From Gammaproteobacteria bacterium (lineage in GTDB: Bacteria; Pseudomonadota; Gammaproteobacteria; SZUA-140): DNA of 41,843 bases. The notes under the pieces were generated by a model. That model was not told the DNA's origin and made no database searches. It saw only the letters and a list, made by a program, of their open reading frames with translations. This document shows positions 24,470 through 34,146 of this stretch, piece by piece (within the stretch, counting starts at the first letter, position 1; every line of letters starts with the position of its first letter). Both the position numbers and the translations under genes were made by a program. The DNA lies in contig JALSIC010000098.1 of NCBI GenBank assembly GCA_026981935.1, positions 1-41,843 on the forward strand. The letters run 5' to 3'.

Positions 24470-25924
24470 TCATTTGCGCCAGAAGGTCGGGGTGAACAAT
24501 ACCAGCAGGGTAAAGATCTCGAGGCGTCCCAGCAACATGGCCACGCACAGCACCCATTTCGCCGTATCGTTGAGCCCGGCGTAGTTGGATCCCACGTCGC
24601 CCAGCCCCGGCCCCAGGTTGTTGATGCAGGCCGCCACGGCGGAGAATGCGGTAATGAGGTCTAGCCCGGTGGCGGCAAGGATCAGGGACATGACGGAAAA
24701 ACAGATGACGTACAGGGAGAAAAACCCCCATACCGAATCCATCACTTCGCGGGGCAGGGACTTGCCGCCCACCTTGACCATGAAATGGGCGTTGGGGTGG
24801 ATGAGGCGCCGGATCTCGCGCATGCCCTGCTTGAGCAGGAGCAGCACGCGGATCACCTTGAGCCCGCCTCCCGTGGATCCGGCGCAACCGCCGATGAAAC
24901 TGGTGAGCAGCAACAGGACCGGCAGGAAAGAAGGCCACATGTGATATTCGGCCGTGGTGAAACCCGTGGTGGTGCCGATGGAGACCGCCTGGAAGATGCC
25001 ATGATGGAGCGCGCTGCCGAAAGAAGAGAACGTGCCCGAATAATACAGGTAACTGGAAGTGATAACGGCGGTGATGGAGAGCACGCTGATATAGGTCTTG
25101 AACTCGGGATCGCTGAAATAGGGCCGCAGGCTCAGGTTGCGCCAGGCAAGGAAATGCAGGGCGAAATTCACTCCCGCAAGCAGCATGAACACCACGGCCA
25201 CGCCCTCGATGACGGCACTGTTGAAATAGCCCATGCTGGCATCGTGGGTGGAATAGCCGCCGATAGCCACGGTGGAAAAACTGTGGGCCACGGCGTCGAA
25301 CAGGTTCATACCCGCTGTCCAGTAGGCGACAGCACAGAGAACGGTCAGCCCCAGGTAGATGTACCACAAGGCCTTGGCTGTCTCGGTGATACGCGGGGTG
25401 AGCTTGTTGTCCTTCATGGGGCCGGGCGTCTCGGCCCGGTAGAGCTGCATGCCGCCGACCCCCAGCATGGGCAGAATGGCCACCGCCAGGACGATGATGC
25501 CCATCCCGCCCAGCCATTGCAGCTGCTGACGGTAATAGAGCAGGGAGCGGGGCAGGTCGTCGAGACCGACGATCACGGTGGCGCCGGTGGTGGTGAGTCC
25601 GGACAGCGACTCGAAAACCGCATCCACCGGTTTCAGCCCCAGTTCGGGACTGGCATACAGGAAGGGCAGCGCGCCAAACAGGCCCAGTACCACCCAGAAC
25701 AGCACCACCACCATGAAGCCGTCGCGCAGACGCAGGTCACGCTGGTAGCGACGTACCGGAAACCATAGCAGAAGACCGGACAGCAGGGTGGCCGCAAACA
25801 CCTGCAGGAAGAGCCACACGGTCTGCTCGTCATAGGCCCAGGCCACCAGCGCCGGCGGCAGCATGGTGAGGCTGAAAATGGTCAGCAGGACACCGACGAT
25901 CTTGGCAATGGCGCGGTATTGCAT
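24470..25924 (-). CDS. trkH: Trk-type potassium uptake membrane protein
   Basis: TrkH forms the K+ pore that works with TrkA. The 484-residue product is a multi-pass protein with four pore-loop motifs, one per repeat: SGLTTTGATVI (about 110), AIGGYSTHDASMG (about 230), SIGTTTGFTTAEYHMWP (about 315) and NNLGPGLGDVGSNYAGL (about 430). Hydrophobic helices fill the rest. The length fits TrkH. The trkA gene lies 59 bases upstream on the same strand, as needed for a complete uptake system. The methyltransferase follows 22 bases later. Confidence 0.96.
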   Translation of the reverse strand: MQYRAIAKIVGVLLTIFSLTMLPPALVAWAYDEQTVWLFLQVFAATLLSGLLLWFPVRRYQRDLRLRDGFMVVVLFWVVLGLFGALPFLYASPELGLKPVDAVFESLSGLTTTGATVIVGLDDLPRSLLYYRQQLQWLGGMGIIVLAVAILPMLGVGGMQLYRAETPGPMKDNKLTPRITETAKALWYIYLGLTVLCAVAYWTAGMNLFDAVAHSFSTVAIGGYSTHDASMGYFNSAVIEGVAVVFMLLAGVNFALHFLAWRNLSLRPYFSDPEFKTYISVLSITAVITSSYLYYSGTFSSFGSALHHGIFQAVSIGTTTGFTTAEYHMWPSFLPVLLLLTSFIGGCAGSTGGGLKVIRVLLLLKQGMREIRRLIHPNAHFMVKVGGKSLPREVMDSVWGFFSLYVICFSVMSLILAATGLDLITAFSAVAACINNLGPGLGDVGSNYAGLNDTAKWVLCVAMLLGRLEIFTLLVLFTPTFWRK

Positions 25925-25983
25925 GTGTCCTCAGCGCCCGGCCAGGCAACGCGCCGCCGCATCCGTGGCGAAGCCCGCGCCGC

Positions 25984-27357
25984 TCACAGGAACGTCACCC
26001 CCACCTGGAACAGGCGCTCCACCTCCGTGATGCGCTTCTTGTCCACCAGAAAGAGGATCACATGGTCGTCGGCCTCGATGACGGTGTCGTGATGCGCCAT
26101 GATCACCTCCTCGCCACGGACGATGGCCCCGATGGTGGTCCCCGGCGGCAGCTTGATGTCCTCGATGGCCCGCCCCACCACCTTGGACGAACGTTCGTCG
26201 CCATGGGCCACCGCCTCGATGGCCTCCGCCGCGCCGCGGCGCAGGGAATGCACCACCACCACGTCTCCACGGCGCACGTGGGCCAGCAGACCGCCGATGG
26301 TGGCCAGCTGGGGCGAGATGGCGATATCGATGTCACTGCTTTCCACCAGGTCCACGTAGGCGGCGCGGTTGATCAGCGCCATCACCTTGCGGGCGCCCAG
26401 GCGCTTGGCCAGCATGGCGGACAGGATGTTGGCCTCGTCGTCGTTGGTCACGGCACAGAAGACGTCGGTGTTCTCTATGTTCTCCTCCACCAGGAGTTCC
26501 TCGTCCGCCGCATCGCCCTGCAGCACCAGTGTCCTGTCCAGTGCCTCGGACAGCATGGCCACCCGCGCGGGATTGCGCTCGATGAGCTTGAGCTGGTACC
26601 TGTCTTCCAGGGTTGCCGCCAGTCCCTTGCCGATGTTGCCGCCGCCCACCACCATGACACGCTTGACCGGCTTGTCCAGGCGGCGCAGCTCGCTCATCAC
26701 GGCACGGATATTCTCCGTGGCGGCGATGAAGAAGACCTCGTCGTCCACCTCGATGACCGTGTCCCCCTGGGGCGTGATGGGCATCCCGCGGCGGAAGATG
26801 GCCGCCACCCGGCTCTCCACCGCGGGCATGTGCTCCTTGAGTTCGCGCAGCTCATGCCCCACCAGCGGACCGCCGTAGTAGGCCCGCACCGCCACCAGCC
26901 GCACCCGGCCGCCGGCGAAATCCAGCACCTGCAGGGCACCGGGATACTGGATCAGGCGTTCCACCTGGTCGATCACCGCCTGCTCGGGGCTGATGAGCAT
27001 GTCGATGGGCAGGGCCTCCTGGGTGAACAGCTGGCTGTGGTCGAGATAGCCCCTGGCCCGTACCCGGGCGATCTTGGTGGGCGTGTGAAAGAGGGTATAG
27101 GCCACCTGGCAGGCAACCATGTTGGTCTCGTCACTGTTGGTGACGGCGATGACCATGTCCGCGTCTTCCGCCCCGGCCCGCTCCAGCACGTCGGGATGCG
27201 AGGCGTGCCCGGCCACGGTGCGCAGGTCCAGCCGGTCCTGGAGTTCGTGCAGGCGCTGGGCGTCGTGGTCCACGACGGTGATGTCGTTTTCCTCCCGCGC
27301 CAGGTTTTCCGCCACCGAGGACCCCACCTGGCCCGCCCCCAGAATGATGATCTTCAT
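25984..27357 (-). CDS. trkA: Trk system potassium uptake regulatory protein TrkA
   Basis: TrkA is the cytoplasmic NAD(H)/nucleotide-binding subunit that gates TrkH. The 457-residue product has two tandem RCK domains. The first Rossmann motif is [17 protein letters not shown] (about 3-19) with the acidic end [10 protein letters not shown], and the second is [18 protein letters not shown] (about 233) with [13 protein letters not shown] segments end each half. The length and two-domain form are those of E. coli TrkA. It lies between ntrX (100 bases) and trkH (59 bases), an order seen in many gammaproteobacteria. Confidence 0.97.
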   Translation of the reverse strand: MKIIILGAGQVGSSVAENLAREENDITVVDHDAQRLHELQDRLDLRTVAGHASHPDVLERAGAEDADMVIAVTNSDETNMVACQVAYTLFHTPTKIARVRARGYLDHSQLFTQEALPIDMLISPEQAVIDQVERLIQYPGALQVLDFAGGRVRLVAVRAYYGGPLVGHELRELKEHMPAVESRVAAIFRRGMPITPQGDTVIEVDDEVFFIAATENIRAVMSELRRLDKPVKRVMVVGGGNIGKGLAATLEDRYQLKLIERNPARVAMLSEALDRTLVLQGDAADEELLVEENIENTDVFCAVTNDDEANILSAMLAKRLGARKVMALINRAAYVDLVESSDIDIAISPQLATIGGLLAHVRRGDVVVVHSLRRGAAEAIEAVAHGDERSSKVVGRAIEDIKLPPGTTIGAIVRGEEVIMAHHDTVIEADDHVILFLVDKKRITEVERLFQVGVTFL

Positions 27358-27457
27358 AGACTGCCCGTCGAAGCTGTCATGTCATTTGCGCACGAAGGCG
27401 CCGAACCCGAATATGGCGGGAAGAATTTAACACGGGGCGCGCGGCCAAGGCCATGGC

Positions 27458-28819
27458 TCACTTGATGCCCAGCTCGCGCAGCTTGCGGTAGAGATGGGTG
27501 CGCTCTATCCCCGCGACCTGCGCCACCTTGCTGATGTTGCCGCCGCTCACCGCGAGCTGGTACTCGAAGTAGGCCTTTTCGAACTGCTTGCGCGCGGCGC
27601 GCAGCGGGGAATCGAACGCCACGGCGATCTCGGCCTCCACCGGCTTGTCGCGCACCCCCAGCGCGGTTTCCACGTCCTCCAGGGTGATCTCCTCGCCGCG
27701 GCACAGGATCAGCAGGCGCTGCACCAGGTTCTTCAGCTCGCGCACGTTCCCCGGCCACGGGTACTGGCGCAGGCGCTTGAGGGCGGCCGCGGAGAAACGC
27801 CGTGCGGGCAGCCGCTCCTGCTCGGCGAACAGCTCGACATAATAGGTCAGCAGCTCCGGAATGTCGTCGCTGTGTTCCCGCAAGGGCGGAATGCGCAGCG
27901 GCACGACGTTGAGCTGGTAATAGAGATCCTCGCGGAAACGACCGGCACGCACTTCTCCTTCCAGGTCACGATGGGTTGCAGCGACCACCCGCACGTCGAA
28001 CTCCACCGGCACGCTGCCGCCGACGCGCAGAAAGGTCCTGGTTTCCAGGGAGCCAAGGAGCTTCGCCTGGACGGCGGGATCCATGTCCGCCACCTCGCCG
28101 AGAAACAGCGTGCCGCCATGGGCCTGTTCCAGATAGCCATAGCTGATGCGTCCACCCTCTTCGCTGCCGAACAGCTCCGTGGCGGCGTGTTCACCGGAGA
28201 TGGCGGCCACGCCCACCTCGACGAAGGGCCGCTCCGCGCGGGGGCTGCAGCGGTGCAGGTAACGGGCGAACAGCTCCTTGCCGCTGCCGGGCTCGCCACT
28301 GATGAGCACCCAGGCATTGTGCCGGGCGATGCGCTGCACCTGCTGGCGCAGCTCGCGCATCACCGCGCTGTCACCGATGGGATCGGGTTGCGGCCGGATG
28401 AACTTGCGCAGGCCGATGTTTTCGCGCCGCAGGCGCTCCGCCTCCAGGGCGCGCTGCACCACCAGCAGCAGCTTGGACAGAGACAGGGGTTTCTCGACGA
28501 AATCATAGGCACCCAGCCGGGTCGCCTCCACCGCGGTCTCCACCGTGCCATGACCGGAGATCATGATCACCGGCGCCACCAGAGCCTGGCCTTCCGACCA
28601 TTCCTTGAGCAGCGTGATGCCGTCGTCATCCGGCAGCCAGACATCCAGGAGAATCAGGTCGGGACGGCGCTGGCGCAGGGCCTCGCGGGCGTGCGCGGCA
28701 TCCTCCGCCAGGCCCACTTCGTAACCTTCGTCCTCCAGGATCTCCTTGATGGTTTCCCGGATGTCCGGCTCGTCGTCGATCACCAGGATATAGGAGGGGA
28801 TGGGAGACACGACGCTCAT
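27458..28819 (-). CDS. ntrX: NtrX-like response regulator with altered AAA+ domain
   Basis: The 453-residue product has a receiver domain (about 10-125: VIDDEPD, phospho-acceptor Asp in LILLDVWLPD, Lys in VEKPLS), a sigma-54-interaction AAA+ domain (about 140-370) and a C-terminal Fis-type HTH (GGNISKVAQVAGIERTHLYRKLRELGI). Walker A is GEPGSGKE. The GAFTGA loop that contacts sigma-54 is absent; GSEEGGRISYGYLEQ stands in its place, as in other NtrX proteins. In addition Walker B reads TLFLGEV, with Gly241 replacing the usual Asp of LDE. So this protein may bind DNA without hydrolysing ATP. The ATG at 28819 overlaps the ntrY stop as ATGA. Confidence 0.93.
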   Translation of the reverse strand: MSVVSPIPSYILVIDDEPDIRETIKEILEDEGYEVGLAEDAAHAREALRQRRPDLILLDVWLPDDDGITLLKEWSEGQALVAPVIMISGHGTVETAVEATRLGAYDFVEKPLSLSKLLLVVQRALEAERLRRENIGLRKFIRPQPDPIGDSAVMRELRQQVQRIARHNAWVLISGEPGSGKELFARYLHRCSPRAERPFVEVGVAAISGEHAATELFGSEEGGRISYGYLEQAHGGTLFLGEVADMDPAVQAKLLGSLETRTFLRVGGSVPVEFDVRVVAATHRDLEGEVRAGRFREDLYYQLNVVPLRIPPLREHSDDIPELLTYYVELFAEQERLPARRFSAAALKRLRQYPWPGNVRELKNLVQRLLILCRGEEITLEDVETALGVRDKPVEAEIAVAFDSPLRAARKQFEKAYFEYQLAVSGGNISKVAQVAGIERTHLYRKLRELGIK

Positions 28820-31134
28820 GAGGCCCTTTTCCCTCTCGTTTGCGAGGCGCCCCCCCCCGCGCCCCCGTCGATGCCGTCGCCATCTGTCCCGGCCCCGGGG
28901 CATTCATCGCTCATCTCCAGCCCTCCGCCACTGTCACGGGGCATTGGCTGCTGGAAGGGATTCTCCAGCGGCAGACGCACGATGATCGCAGCACCGCCTT
29001 CGGGCGGATTCTCAGCCCGGATCATGCCGCCGTGCTCTTCGACGATCTTTTTCACTACGGCCAGCCCCAGGCCGCTGCCCTTGGGCTTGGTGGTCACATA
29101 AGGCTCGAAAAAACGACCCATGAGTTCCTCGGGAATCCCCGGGCCATTGTCGCGCACCTGCAGCTCGATCATCTCCAGGCCGCCATCCTGGACCCGCCGT
29201 GTGCGGATGGTAAGCTGGCACGCGCCCTGCTCCGCCGCTTCCTGGGCGTTCTTGATGAGATTGTGGAGCAACTGCCGGATACGGCCGCTGTCGATCTTGA
29301 TCAACGGCAGCTCGGGCGCCAGGTCGGTGCAGATCCGCAGCGCTTCCTCATCGCCCCTTTCGTCACCCCGGTAAAGGTCCAGCACCTCGCCGATCAAGGC
29401 GTTGAGGTCGCAACGGCGCAACTCCAGACGGGGCGTGCGCGCGTACTCGGAAAAGGCCTTCACCATCTCCTTCATCACCTCGACCTGCTGCACGATGGTA
29501 TGCGTGGAACGCTTCAGCACCTCGGCATCCTCGGGGCTCATCCTGCCCAGGTATTTGTGCCGCAGGCGCTCGGCGGAGAGACGGATGGGCGTGAGCGGGT
29601 TCTTGATCTCGTGGGCGAGGCGCCGCGCCACTTCCCCCCAGGCGGCATCGCGCTGCGCCTGCACCAGCGCGGTGATATCTTCCACCACGATCACGTAGCC
29701 GGCCGGACGTCCCCCTTCCGCCGGCAGGGTGGTGCCCCGGCACATGAGCACCTGGCGGCCGCCGGCACCAAACAGGTTGATCTCCTGACGCCATTCCCGG
29801 CCGCTCTCCAGCTGGTGCTTGAGCGCCTCGACGAAGTGCCCGAGGTAGCGGTTGGCATCGCCCACCTCGGCCAGGGGCCTGCCGACATAGCGCTTCAGAT
29901 CCACGCCGAGTATCTGGCCGGCAGCGGCATTGACGGTGTGAATGACGTGATTGCGGTCCAGTGTCAGCACGCCTGAAGAAAGCCTGCCCAGCACGGCGCG
30001 GAGGTAGGCACGCTCGCCCTCTGCCTGGCGCTGGCTCTGTTCCACCTCGGCACGGGCACGCGCGATCTTTTCCGTCATCTCGTTGAAGGACTTCACCAGA
30101 AAGCCCAGCTCATCCCCGGAATGCTGCGGCAGGCGCCTTTCGTAGTCACCACCGGCCACCGCGCGCGTGCCCATGGCCAGCACCCGGATCGGGGCCACCA
30201 GCCGTCGTGCGGAGAAAAAGGCCGCCCACACGGCGAACAGGAGGGTGGTCAACAGCACCAGGGACAGGGTCAGTATGAAGCTGAACTTGAGTGGCGTGCG
30301 CAGGTAAGTGAGCTGCTGATAACGCTGGTAGGCCTGCTGGACATTATTGGCCAGCGCCTGGACCTGGGGCGAGATGGGATACAGGGCGCTGAGGATGCGC
30401 CTTCCGGCGGCGGGATCGGCTCCGGGCAGCGCCGTCACCACCCGCATGTGCAGCCCCCGTTCTCCCAGCGCATCGATGCCGATGTAGTCGCTGTCCTGGA
30501 GGACGCGGCGCAGAATTTCGTCGCCGGGCAGGTCGGGCAGCAGGCGGGTGGGATCGCTGCTGCTGGAAGCGATGATGCGCTCAAGATTCGCCAGCAGGGT
30601 CAGTTCGTCGGCCTCGTGCCTGGCACGCAGATCGTCCAGCAGCAGGGCCACCTGGTCATCGGGCAGGAGCGAGATCTCATCGACGATGGCCTGTGTGCGG
30701 CGCAGGTATTCGCGCTTGCGCTCGTCGAGGGAATCGCGGCTCAGTGCCAGGGCGTCGTCGAAGGCCTCTTCGATATGCACATCGAACCAGCTGTCGATGC
30801 CACGTTCGATGAACTGCAGGGAGAAATAATACACCACGGAAACAGGCCCCATGGCGATCACCACGAACACCACCATCAGCCGCAGGGTCAGGCGTGAACC
30901 CGTGGCCCCGCTGCGGTACTGGCGCACCAGCCTCACGAGGTTGGCGCCGATGAGTGCCAGCAGCAGAATCAGGGCCATGATGTTGATGAACAGCAGGGTC
31001 AGATAGATGCGCCCGAAACGCTCCGAGTTCTCGGTGGCCGCGCTCATCAGGTAGAGGGAAAAGACGAGCAGCAGGAACAGTGCCAGGACCGGCACGATAC
31101 TGTTGCCGAGGCGTCTCAGAAATCCAGTCGCCAT
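28816..31134 (-). CDS. ntrY: NtrY-like sensor histidine kinase
   Basis: This 772-residue membrane kinase is the probable partner of NtrX. N-terminal helices at about 15-110 (ALFLLLVFSLYLM, LLFINIMALILLLALI, LMVVFVVIAMGPVSVVYYF) precede an extracytoplasmic sensor region (about 110-280) and a further helix (ILTLSLVLLTTLLFAVWAAFF). Then come a HAMP domain (RRLVAPIRVLAMG), a PAS domain (LSSGVLTLDRNHVIHTV), the phospho-acceptor His in RRLAHEIKNPLTPI (about 510), and the ATPase domain with NLIKNAQEAAE, DNGPGIPEE and GSGLGLAVVKKI. The C-terminal tail (about 740-772) is Gly-rich, coded through a run of nine G. I chose ATG 31134; a GTG at 31143 is also open. It overlaps the DUF4390 gene end and the ntrX start. 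Confidence 0.94.
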   Translation of the reverse strand: MATGFLRRLGNSIVPVLALFLLLVFSLYLMSAATENSERFGRIYLTLLFINIMALILLLALIGANLVRLVRQYRSGATGSRLTLRLMVVFVVIAMGPVSVVYYFSLQFIERGIDSWFDVHIEEAFDDALALSRDSLDERKREYLRRTQAIVDEISLLPDDQVALLLDDLRARHEADELTLLANLERIIASSSSDPTRLLPDLPGDEILRRVLQDSDYIGIDALGERGLHMRVVTALPGADPAAGRRILSALYPISPQVQALANNVQQAYQRYQQLTYLRTPLKFSFILTLSLVLLTTLLFAVWAAFFSARRLVAPIRVLAMGTRAVAGGDYERRLPQHSGDELGFLVKSFNEMTEKIARARAEVEQSQRQAEGERAYLRAVLGRLSSGVLTLDRNHVIHTVNAAAGQILGVDLKRYVGRPLAEVGDANRYLGHFVEALKHQLESGREWRQEINLFGAGGRQVLMCRGTTLPAEGGRPAGYVIVVEDITALVQAQRDAAWGEVARRLAHEIKNPLTPIRLSAERLRHKYLGRMSPEDAEVLKRSTHTIVQQVEVMKEMVKAFSEYARTPRLELRRCDLNALIGEVLDLYRGDERGDEEALRICTDLAPELPLIKIDSGRIRQLLHNLIKNAQEAAEQGACQLTIRTRRVQDGGLEMIELQVRDNGPGIPEELMGRFFEPYVTTKPKGSGLGLAVVKKIVEEHGGMIRAENPPEGGAAIIVRLPLENPFQQPMPRDSGGGLEMSDECPGAGTDGDGIDGGAGGGASQTRGKRAS
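28850..28858 (-). other. Run of nine G at the ntrY/ntrX junction
   Basis: The coding strand reads GCGGGGGGGGGC at this point, in the tail of ntrY. The ntrX reading frame is open upstream of its ATG through this run (back to at least 28903). A -1 slip, or gain of one G, would move a ribosome from the ntrY frame into the ntrX frame and give a fused sensor-regulator of about 1225 residues. Such slippage is inferred from the layout and has not been observed. Confidence 0.6.
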
Positions 31135-31730
31135 GTGTACCACTCGCTTTTCAGGTGCCAGTCGGCGGACAGGTAGGAGAGCAGGCGCAGGGGTACCGGC
31201 AGGGCCTCCTCGTCGAGCCGGATCTGGAGCCGGCCGTAATAGCTCGCGTCCTCACGCAGAAGATTGCGGTCCAGCAAGGGCAGGCGCACCACGGTCCCCA
31301 GCACCGAGATGGCCGCTTCCAGGGAAGGAAAGCGGAACTGCGAACCGCTGTTGAGATTGGTCAAGAGGTATTGCCGGGTCAGCGCGTTGTACTCCAGGCG
31401 ATAACGCTGCTCCAGGCGCGCTTCCACGTCATCCGGCCACCAGTCGCGGCGGCGCACGATCTCGATGGACAGCAGCATGGTCAGGGGCACCCCTTCGTGC
31501 AGGGCATCCACCATGGGCGGGGTCAGGCGGTATTTGACGGCGGCGTTGAGATACAGCACTTCATCGTCCAGCTCCACGCGGACGCTGTCGATTGCCACGT
31601 TGTCCCCGGCGTGTGCGCTGCCCTGCCACAAGATCAACGGCAGTACGCACACCACGCCCAGCAGGACCAGGCCCACGGGGGACCGGCGCCCCGGGCCGGC
31701 GGGCACAAGCCCGGCCGCCATGCCCGTCAT
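31116..31730 (-). CDS. DUF4390 family exported protein
   Basis: The 204-residue product has a signal or anchor (PVGLVLLGVVCVLPLILWQ, then AHA before GDN) after a short basic N-terminus. The mature part is a DUF4390 domain: SVRVELDDEVLYLNAAVKYRLTPPMVDALHEGVPLTMLLSIEI, RYRLEYNALTRQYLLTNL, then LRIR-like beta strands and a C-terminus rich in Trp (SADWHLKSEWYTWRLDF). The function is unknown; the gene nearly always lies between rsmB and ntrY in proteobacteria, so it may support the sensor. I chose ATG 31730; an ATG at 31802 would overlap rsmB by 38 bases. No strong ribosome site decides. It overlaps ntrY. Confidence 0.85.
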   Translation of the reverse strand: MTGMAAGLVPAGPGRRSPVGLVLLGVVCVLPLILWQGSAHAGDNVAIDSVRVELDDEVLYLNAAVKYRLTPPMVDALHEGVPLTMLLSIEIVRRRDWWPDDVEARLEQRYRLEYNALTRQYLLTNLNSGSQFRFPSLEAAISVLGTVVRLPLLDRNLLREDASYYGRLQIRLDEEALPVPLRLLSYLSADWHLKSEWYTWRLDF

Positions 31731-31764
31731 CACGGCGATGCCGCCGCAGCACGCGCCCGCGGCG

Positions 31765-33087
31765 CTACCGACCCCGTGCCGATCGTTTTTTCGCCAGAGC
31801 ATAATAGAATCCGTCCATCCCGTCCTCGCCGCCAGCCTCGCCCGGGAGAATCTGGCGTCCCACTGCCAGCGCACGTCCCCAGGGAGCCACGATGGGACAG
31901 TGCTGCGCATCGCTGCAGGCGGCGAAGAACGCCTGCATCTGCGCCACGTTTTCCCGTGGAAACACGGAGCAGGTGGCATACAACAGCATACCGCCTCCCT
32001 TGAGCAAGGGCCACAAGCCCTGCAGCAGCCTTTTCTGCTGCGCCGCCAGTGATGTCACATCATCGGCGCGACGCTGACACTTGATGTCGGGACGCCGCCG
32101 GACAATGCCGCTGGCGGTGCAGGGCGCATCCAGCAGGATGCGATCGAAAGGACGCCCGTCCCACCATTGCGCGGGTGTCGCGGCATCACCGCATACCACT
32201 TGCGCCCGCAGTCCCAGGCGCTGCAGATTCTCCTCGATCTTTTCACAGCGCATGGCATCGCTGTCCAGGGCCACCACCTCCGCCAGACCGGGTTCTGTCT
32301 CCAGAATGTGACAGGTCTTGCCGCCGGGCGCGGCACAGGCATCCAGCACCCGCTGCCCCGGTGCCAGATCCAGCAGTCCCGCCGCCAGCTGTGCGGCGCC
32401 ATCCTGGACCGAGAGAAGGCCCTCGGCAAAACCCGGCAGGCGCGTCACATCCACGGCGCGCGCCAGGACCAGGCCCGTGGGAACATGCCGCAGGGGACGG
32501 GCCGCAAGGCCCGCCTCGGCCAGTTCCGTCCGGCAAATATCGCGCGAGGCGCGCAAGCGGTTGACCCGCAGGACCAGCGGCGGGCGCGCGTTGTTGGCCG
32601 CAAGAATGGCCTGCCAGTCCTCGGGCCAGGCCTCGCGCAACATGGCAATGAACCAGGCGGGATGGGCGAAATGCGCTGTCTCGTCGGCCGCACAACGCCC
32701 CAGCAGTGACTCACGCCGGCGCAGGAAATTGCGCAATACCCCGTTGACAAGCCCCTTGAGACCCGGCCTGTCCAGTTCGGCGGCGGCCGCCACGGAGGCC
32801 GCGACGGCGGCATGCGCCGGCACACGCATGAAAAGGATCTGGTACAGGCCCAGCAGCAGCAGCCAGCGGATCTCCCCGTCGCGCTCTTTGAGCGGCTTGC
32901 GCAGGAGCTGGCGCAGCAGGAAATCGAGCCGCGGCTGCCAGCGCAGGACGCCGTAACACAGCTCCTGGAGCAGGGCACGGTCCCCTTCGGCAACGTGCGA
33001 GGCTTGGACGGACAACACGGCAGACAGGGATCGGCCGCGACTGCAGACCTCCCGCAACACGCGGGCGGCGGCGGCACGCGGTGTCAT
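31765..33087 (-). CDS. rsmB: 16S rRNA m5C967 methyltransferase RsmB
   Basis: RsmB methylates C5 of C967 in 16S rRNA. The 440-residue product has an N-terminal NusB-like domain (about 1-130: ARVLREVCSRGRSLS, LLQELCYGVLRWQPRLDFLL) and a class I methyltransferase domain of the NOL1/NOP2/Sun family. Two catalytic Cys lie in FDRILLDAPCTASGI (about 322) and LLYATCSVFPREN (about 372). The SAM motif is LDACAAPGGKTCHI. The gene starts three bases after the fmt stop, as in the typical def-fmt-rsmB operon. The product ends in a basic tail. Confidence 0.96.
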   Translation of the reverse strand: MTPRAAAARVLREVCSRGRSLSAVLSVQASHVAEGDRALLQELCYGVLRWQPRLDFLLRQLLRKPLKERDGEIRWLLLLGLYQILFMRVPAHAAVAASVAAAAELDRPGLKGLVNGVLRNFLRRRESLLGRCAADETAHFAHPAWFIAMLREAWPEDWQAILAANNARPPLVLRVNRLRASRDICRTELAEAGLAARPLRHVPTGLVLARAVDVTRLPGFAEGLLSVQDGAAQLAAGLLDLAPGQRVLDACAAPGGKTCHILETEPGLAEVVALDSDAMRCEKIEENLQRLGLRAQVVCGDAATPAQWWDGRPFDRILLDAPCTASGIVRRRPDIKCQRRADDVTSLAAQQKRLLQGLWPLLKGGGMLLYATCSVFPRENVAQMQAFFAACSDAQHCPIVAPWGRALAVGRQILPGEAGGEDGMDGFYYALAKKRSARGR

Positions 33088-33090
33088 GGT

Positions 33091-34065
33091 TCAGGCACCG
33101 CCGGGCGTACCGTCCATCGCGTGGCCGCCCATGACCTGGCCGGGCCGGATCCGGCGGGCATTGAGATAATCGGCCACCGCCATGCGGCGCCCCCCCGCGG
33201 GCTGCACTTCCAGCAGGCACAGTCCGCCCTCGCCCGTCGCCACGGTGAGACCCGCCCTGTCCGCCGTCACCACGGTACCCGGCGGCGCGGGCGGAATCGG
33301 CCCAACCACCCGCGCCCGCCATATCCGCAAGGGCCGGCCGGCCAGCGTGGTGTACGCCACCGGCCAGGGATCGAAGGCCCGCACGCGGCGTTCCAGGTCA
33401 ACGGCCGGCAGGGTCCAGTCCAGGCAGGCTTCCGCCTTGCTGATCTTGGGCGCGAAGCAGGCATGACGTTCGTCCTGGGGTCGTGGCACCAGACGATCCT
33501 GCATCATGAACTCCAGGGCCTCCAGCAGCGCCCGGGCACCCAGGGCCGCGAGGCGGTCATGCAGCGTTGCCGCGGTATCCCCGGGCTCGATGGGACAGGA
33601 AACCGCGTGGAGTATGGGGCCCGTGTCCAGGCCCTCGTCCATCTGCATGATGGTGATGCCGGTCTCCTCATCGCCCGCCAGGATGGCCCGCTGGATGGGC
33701 GCTGCGCCGCGCCAGCGGGGCAGAAGGGAGGCGTGGATATTGATGCATCCCAGGCGCGGCAGGGCCAGCACCGGCGGCGGCAACAACAGGCCGTAGGCGG
33801 CCACCACCATGAGATCGGCATCCCAGGCGCCCAGTGAGGCCAGCACCGCATCATCGCGCAGGGTCCGGGGCTGCAGCACGGGCAGGCGATGGGCCCGGGC
33901 AAGCCGCTTCACCGGGCTTGGGGTGAGCCGGCGCCCCCGGCCGGCGGGCCGGTCCGGCTGGGTCAGGACCGCCACCACGGGATAACCCCGTTCCAGCAGG
34001 GCCCCCAGGGGGATCGCGGCAAACTCGGGCGTACCGGCGAAGAGGATTCTGGGTTTCTCAGACAT
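33091..34065 (-). CDS. fmt: Methionyl-tRNA formyltransferase
   Basis: Fmt formylates Met-tRNAi with 10-formyltetrahydrofolate to start translation. From ATG 34065 the 324-residue protein begins MSEKPRILFAGTPEFA and has the catalytic Asn-His loop INIHASLLPRWRGAAPIQ, the folate-side SLLPRWRG, MQMDEGLDTGPIL with Asp, and the C-terminal OB-like region ARVVGP to VQPAGGRRM. Upstream in-frame codons are not needed. def lies 81 bases upstream on the same strand and rsmB 3 bases downstream. Confidence 0.97.
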   Translation of the reverse strand: MSEKPRILFAGTPEFAAIPLGALLERGYPVVAVLTQPDRPAGRGRRLTPSPVKRLARAHRLPVLQPRTLRDDAVLASLGAWDADLMVVAAYGLLLPPPVLALPRLGCINIHASLLPRWRGAAPIQRAILAGDEETGITIMQMDEGLDTGPILHAVSCPIEPGDTAATLHDRLAALGARALLEALEFMMQDRLVPRPQDERHACFAPKISKAEACLDWTLPAVDLERRVRAFDPWPVAYTTLAGRPLRIWRARVVGPIPPAPPGTVVTADRAGLTVATGEGGLCLLEVQPAGGRRMAVADYLNARRIRPGQVMGGHAMDGTPGGA

Positions 34066-34146
34066 GATGTGCAGGGATGATGGCCGCGGATTCGGAGGCG
34101 GGCCCGGGACCCGCCTGTACCCCATCCAGCACCCCATCCAGTCGCG

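Noticed and set aside
28820-28903. NtrX start at 28903
   Set aside because: It would add a 28-residue basic segment lying inside the ntrY end; receiver domains start near the ATG at 28819. It is kept only as the frameshift possibility.
26062-29101. Long plus-strand frames opposite trkA, ntrX and ntrY
   Set aside because: They mirror conserved genes, are rich in His, Gln and Arg, and show no recognisable domain.
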